6,766 nucleotides of DNA from an uncultured Bacteroidota bacterium (GTDB lineage: Bacteria > Bacteroidota > Bacteroidia > UBA7662): NCBI GenBank assembly GCA_903908015.1, contig CAIVQI010000298.1, forward strand, positions 1 through 6,766. Reading direction: 5' to 3'. The notes beneath the pieces are model-generated. The model worked only from the letters and a program-made list of their open reading frames with translations. It made no database searches and was not told the DNA's origin. Both the position numbers and the translations under genes were made by a program. Shown here in pieces: positions 6,159 through 6,766 of the stretch. Numbering within the stretch: position 1 is the stretch's first letter; each line of letters opens with the position of its first letter.

Positions 6159-6766
6159 ATGACCGAATTAACCCCATCGAATGATGCCTTCTCGAGCCAG
6201 GGCATGTGGACGTACTTGATGCGTTGGCGCAAGCTCCTGATCGTTACGGGGTTGACCGCCGCCTTGGCTTCTATCTTGTTCTCAGGACCCGCCTTCATCA
6301 AACCGCTCTATAAATCGACCGTCATACTTTATCCGGCCACCACCAACTCGATTTCTAAAGCGTTGCTGAGCGAAAATGCCTACGACCGAAGCGATCCTCT
6401 GGCGTTTGGCGAAGAAGAAGAGGCTGAGCAACTGCTGCAATTGCTGAACTCTGATTTGATTCGCCGTCGGATCATTGAAAAATATAAGCTGATGGACCAT
6501 TATGAAATAAAGCCTGATGATCCATTTCGCCAAACCAAACTTTATAAGCGCTTCGAAAACAACATCAAATTCCGCCGCACGGAATATATGTCGGTGGAAA
6601 TTTCAGTTTTGGATACCGATCCAGAAACAGCAGCTCATATGGCCAACGACATTGCCGCTCTACTGGATGAAACCAAAAACTCCATTCAACTCGGACAGGC
6701 CCGCAAGGCCCTTGAAATTGTAGAAAATCAATACAACAAGAAGGAGGCTTACATTCGTTCGCTCAA
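6159..6766 (+). CDS. Wzz-like chain-length determinant / polysaccharide co-polymerase, N-terminal part (cut by window end)
   Basis: Partial gene: 202 codons plus two bases are present and the frame is open at the window edge. The product has a short cytoplasmic N-terminus, a membrane segment (about 26-47, KLLIVTGLTAALASILFSG onward), then the YKSTVILYP strand (51-59) that opens the periplasmic Wzz domain, an acidic run (E85-E90), the helix AEQLLQLLNSDLIRRRIIEKY (89-109), FRRTEYMSVEISVLDTDPETAA (138-159) and a likely coiled-coil helix (about 160-200). Such proteins set polymer length with Wzy, or link polymerisation to export. The start is well fixed: the upstream in-frame ATG at 6120 is closed by TGA at 6132-6134, so 6159 is the first usable start. 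A second membrane segment, and possibly a fused tyrosine-kinase domain, would lie beyond the window; Bacteroidota have both forms. Confidence 0.9.
   Translation, partial: MTELTPSNDAFSSQGMWTYLMRWRKLLIVTGLTAALASILFSGPAFIKPLYKSTVILYPATTNSISKALLSENAYDRSDPLAFGEEEEAEQLLQLLNSDLIRRRIIEKYKLMDHYEIKPDDPFRQTKLYKRFENNIKFRRTEYMSVEISVLDTDPETAAHMANDIAALLDETKNSIQLGQARKALEIVENQYNKKEAYIRSL

Overview
This window is a piece of a surface-polysaccharide (exopolysaccharide, capsule or O-antigen-like) biosynthesis locus, most likely from a member of the Bacteroidota. Three things suggest the phylum. An outer-membrane-type protein looks like the Bacteroidota family DUF6588. No convincing Shine-Dalgarno sequence precedes any of the starts. 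An exact match to the Bacteroidota -7 promoter element TAnnTTTG lies in front of the last gene. Base composition looks close to 50% GC by eye. I cannot name a genus.

Layout, left to right. (1) 6-1211, + strand: a family 4 glycosyltransferase. It is coupled through a 4-base ATGA overlap to (2) 1208-2383, +: a membrane-anchored family 2 glycosyltransferase. (3) 2353-3525, - strand: a secreted or outer-membrane DUF6588-like protein whose 3' end overlaps the end of gene 2 by 31 bases. (4) 3559-4608, -: a family 9 (heptosyltransferase-like) glycosyltransferase, 33 bases upstream of gene 3 and probably co-transcribed with it. (5) 4656-6104, +: a Wzx-type polysaccharide flippase, divergent from gene 4 across a 47-base gap. 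(6) 6159 to the window edge, +: the N-terminal 202 residues of a Wzz-like chain-length or co-polymerase protein, cut off by the window.

How they may work together (inference from families). Genes 1, 2 and possibly 4 would add sugars to a lipid-linked oligosaccharide on the cytoplasmic face of the inner membrane. Gene 5 would flip it to the periplasm, and gene 6 would set chain length or couple polymerisation to export. The Wzx plus Wzz pairing points to a Wzx/Wzy-dependent pathway. No Wzy polymerase, initiating sugar-phosphate transferase or outer-membrane export protein is visible here, so those would be expected nearby. The GT9/DUF6588 pair on the opposite strand may belong to another task, such as lipopolysaccharide core synthesis plus an envelope protein.

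The window is densely coding, with no gene-free stretch longer than about 55 bases. I saw no RNA gene, mobile element, CRISPR array or long repeat, and nothing I would call a new biological system. The most notable non-coding signals are a perfect 10-bp inverted repeat just after the stop of gene 2, inside the convergent gene 3, and the promoter-like element before gene 6.
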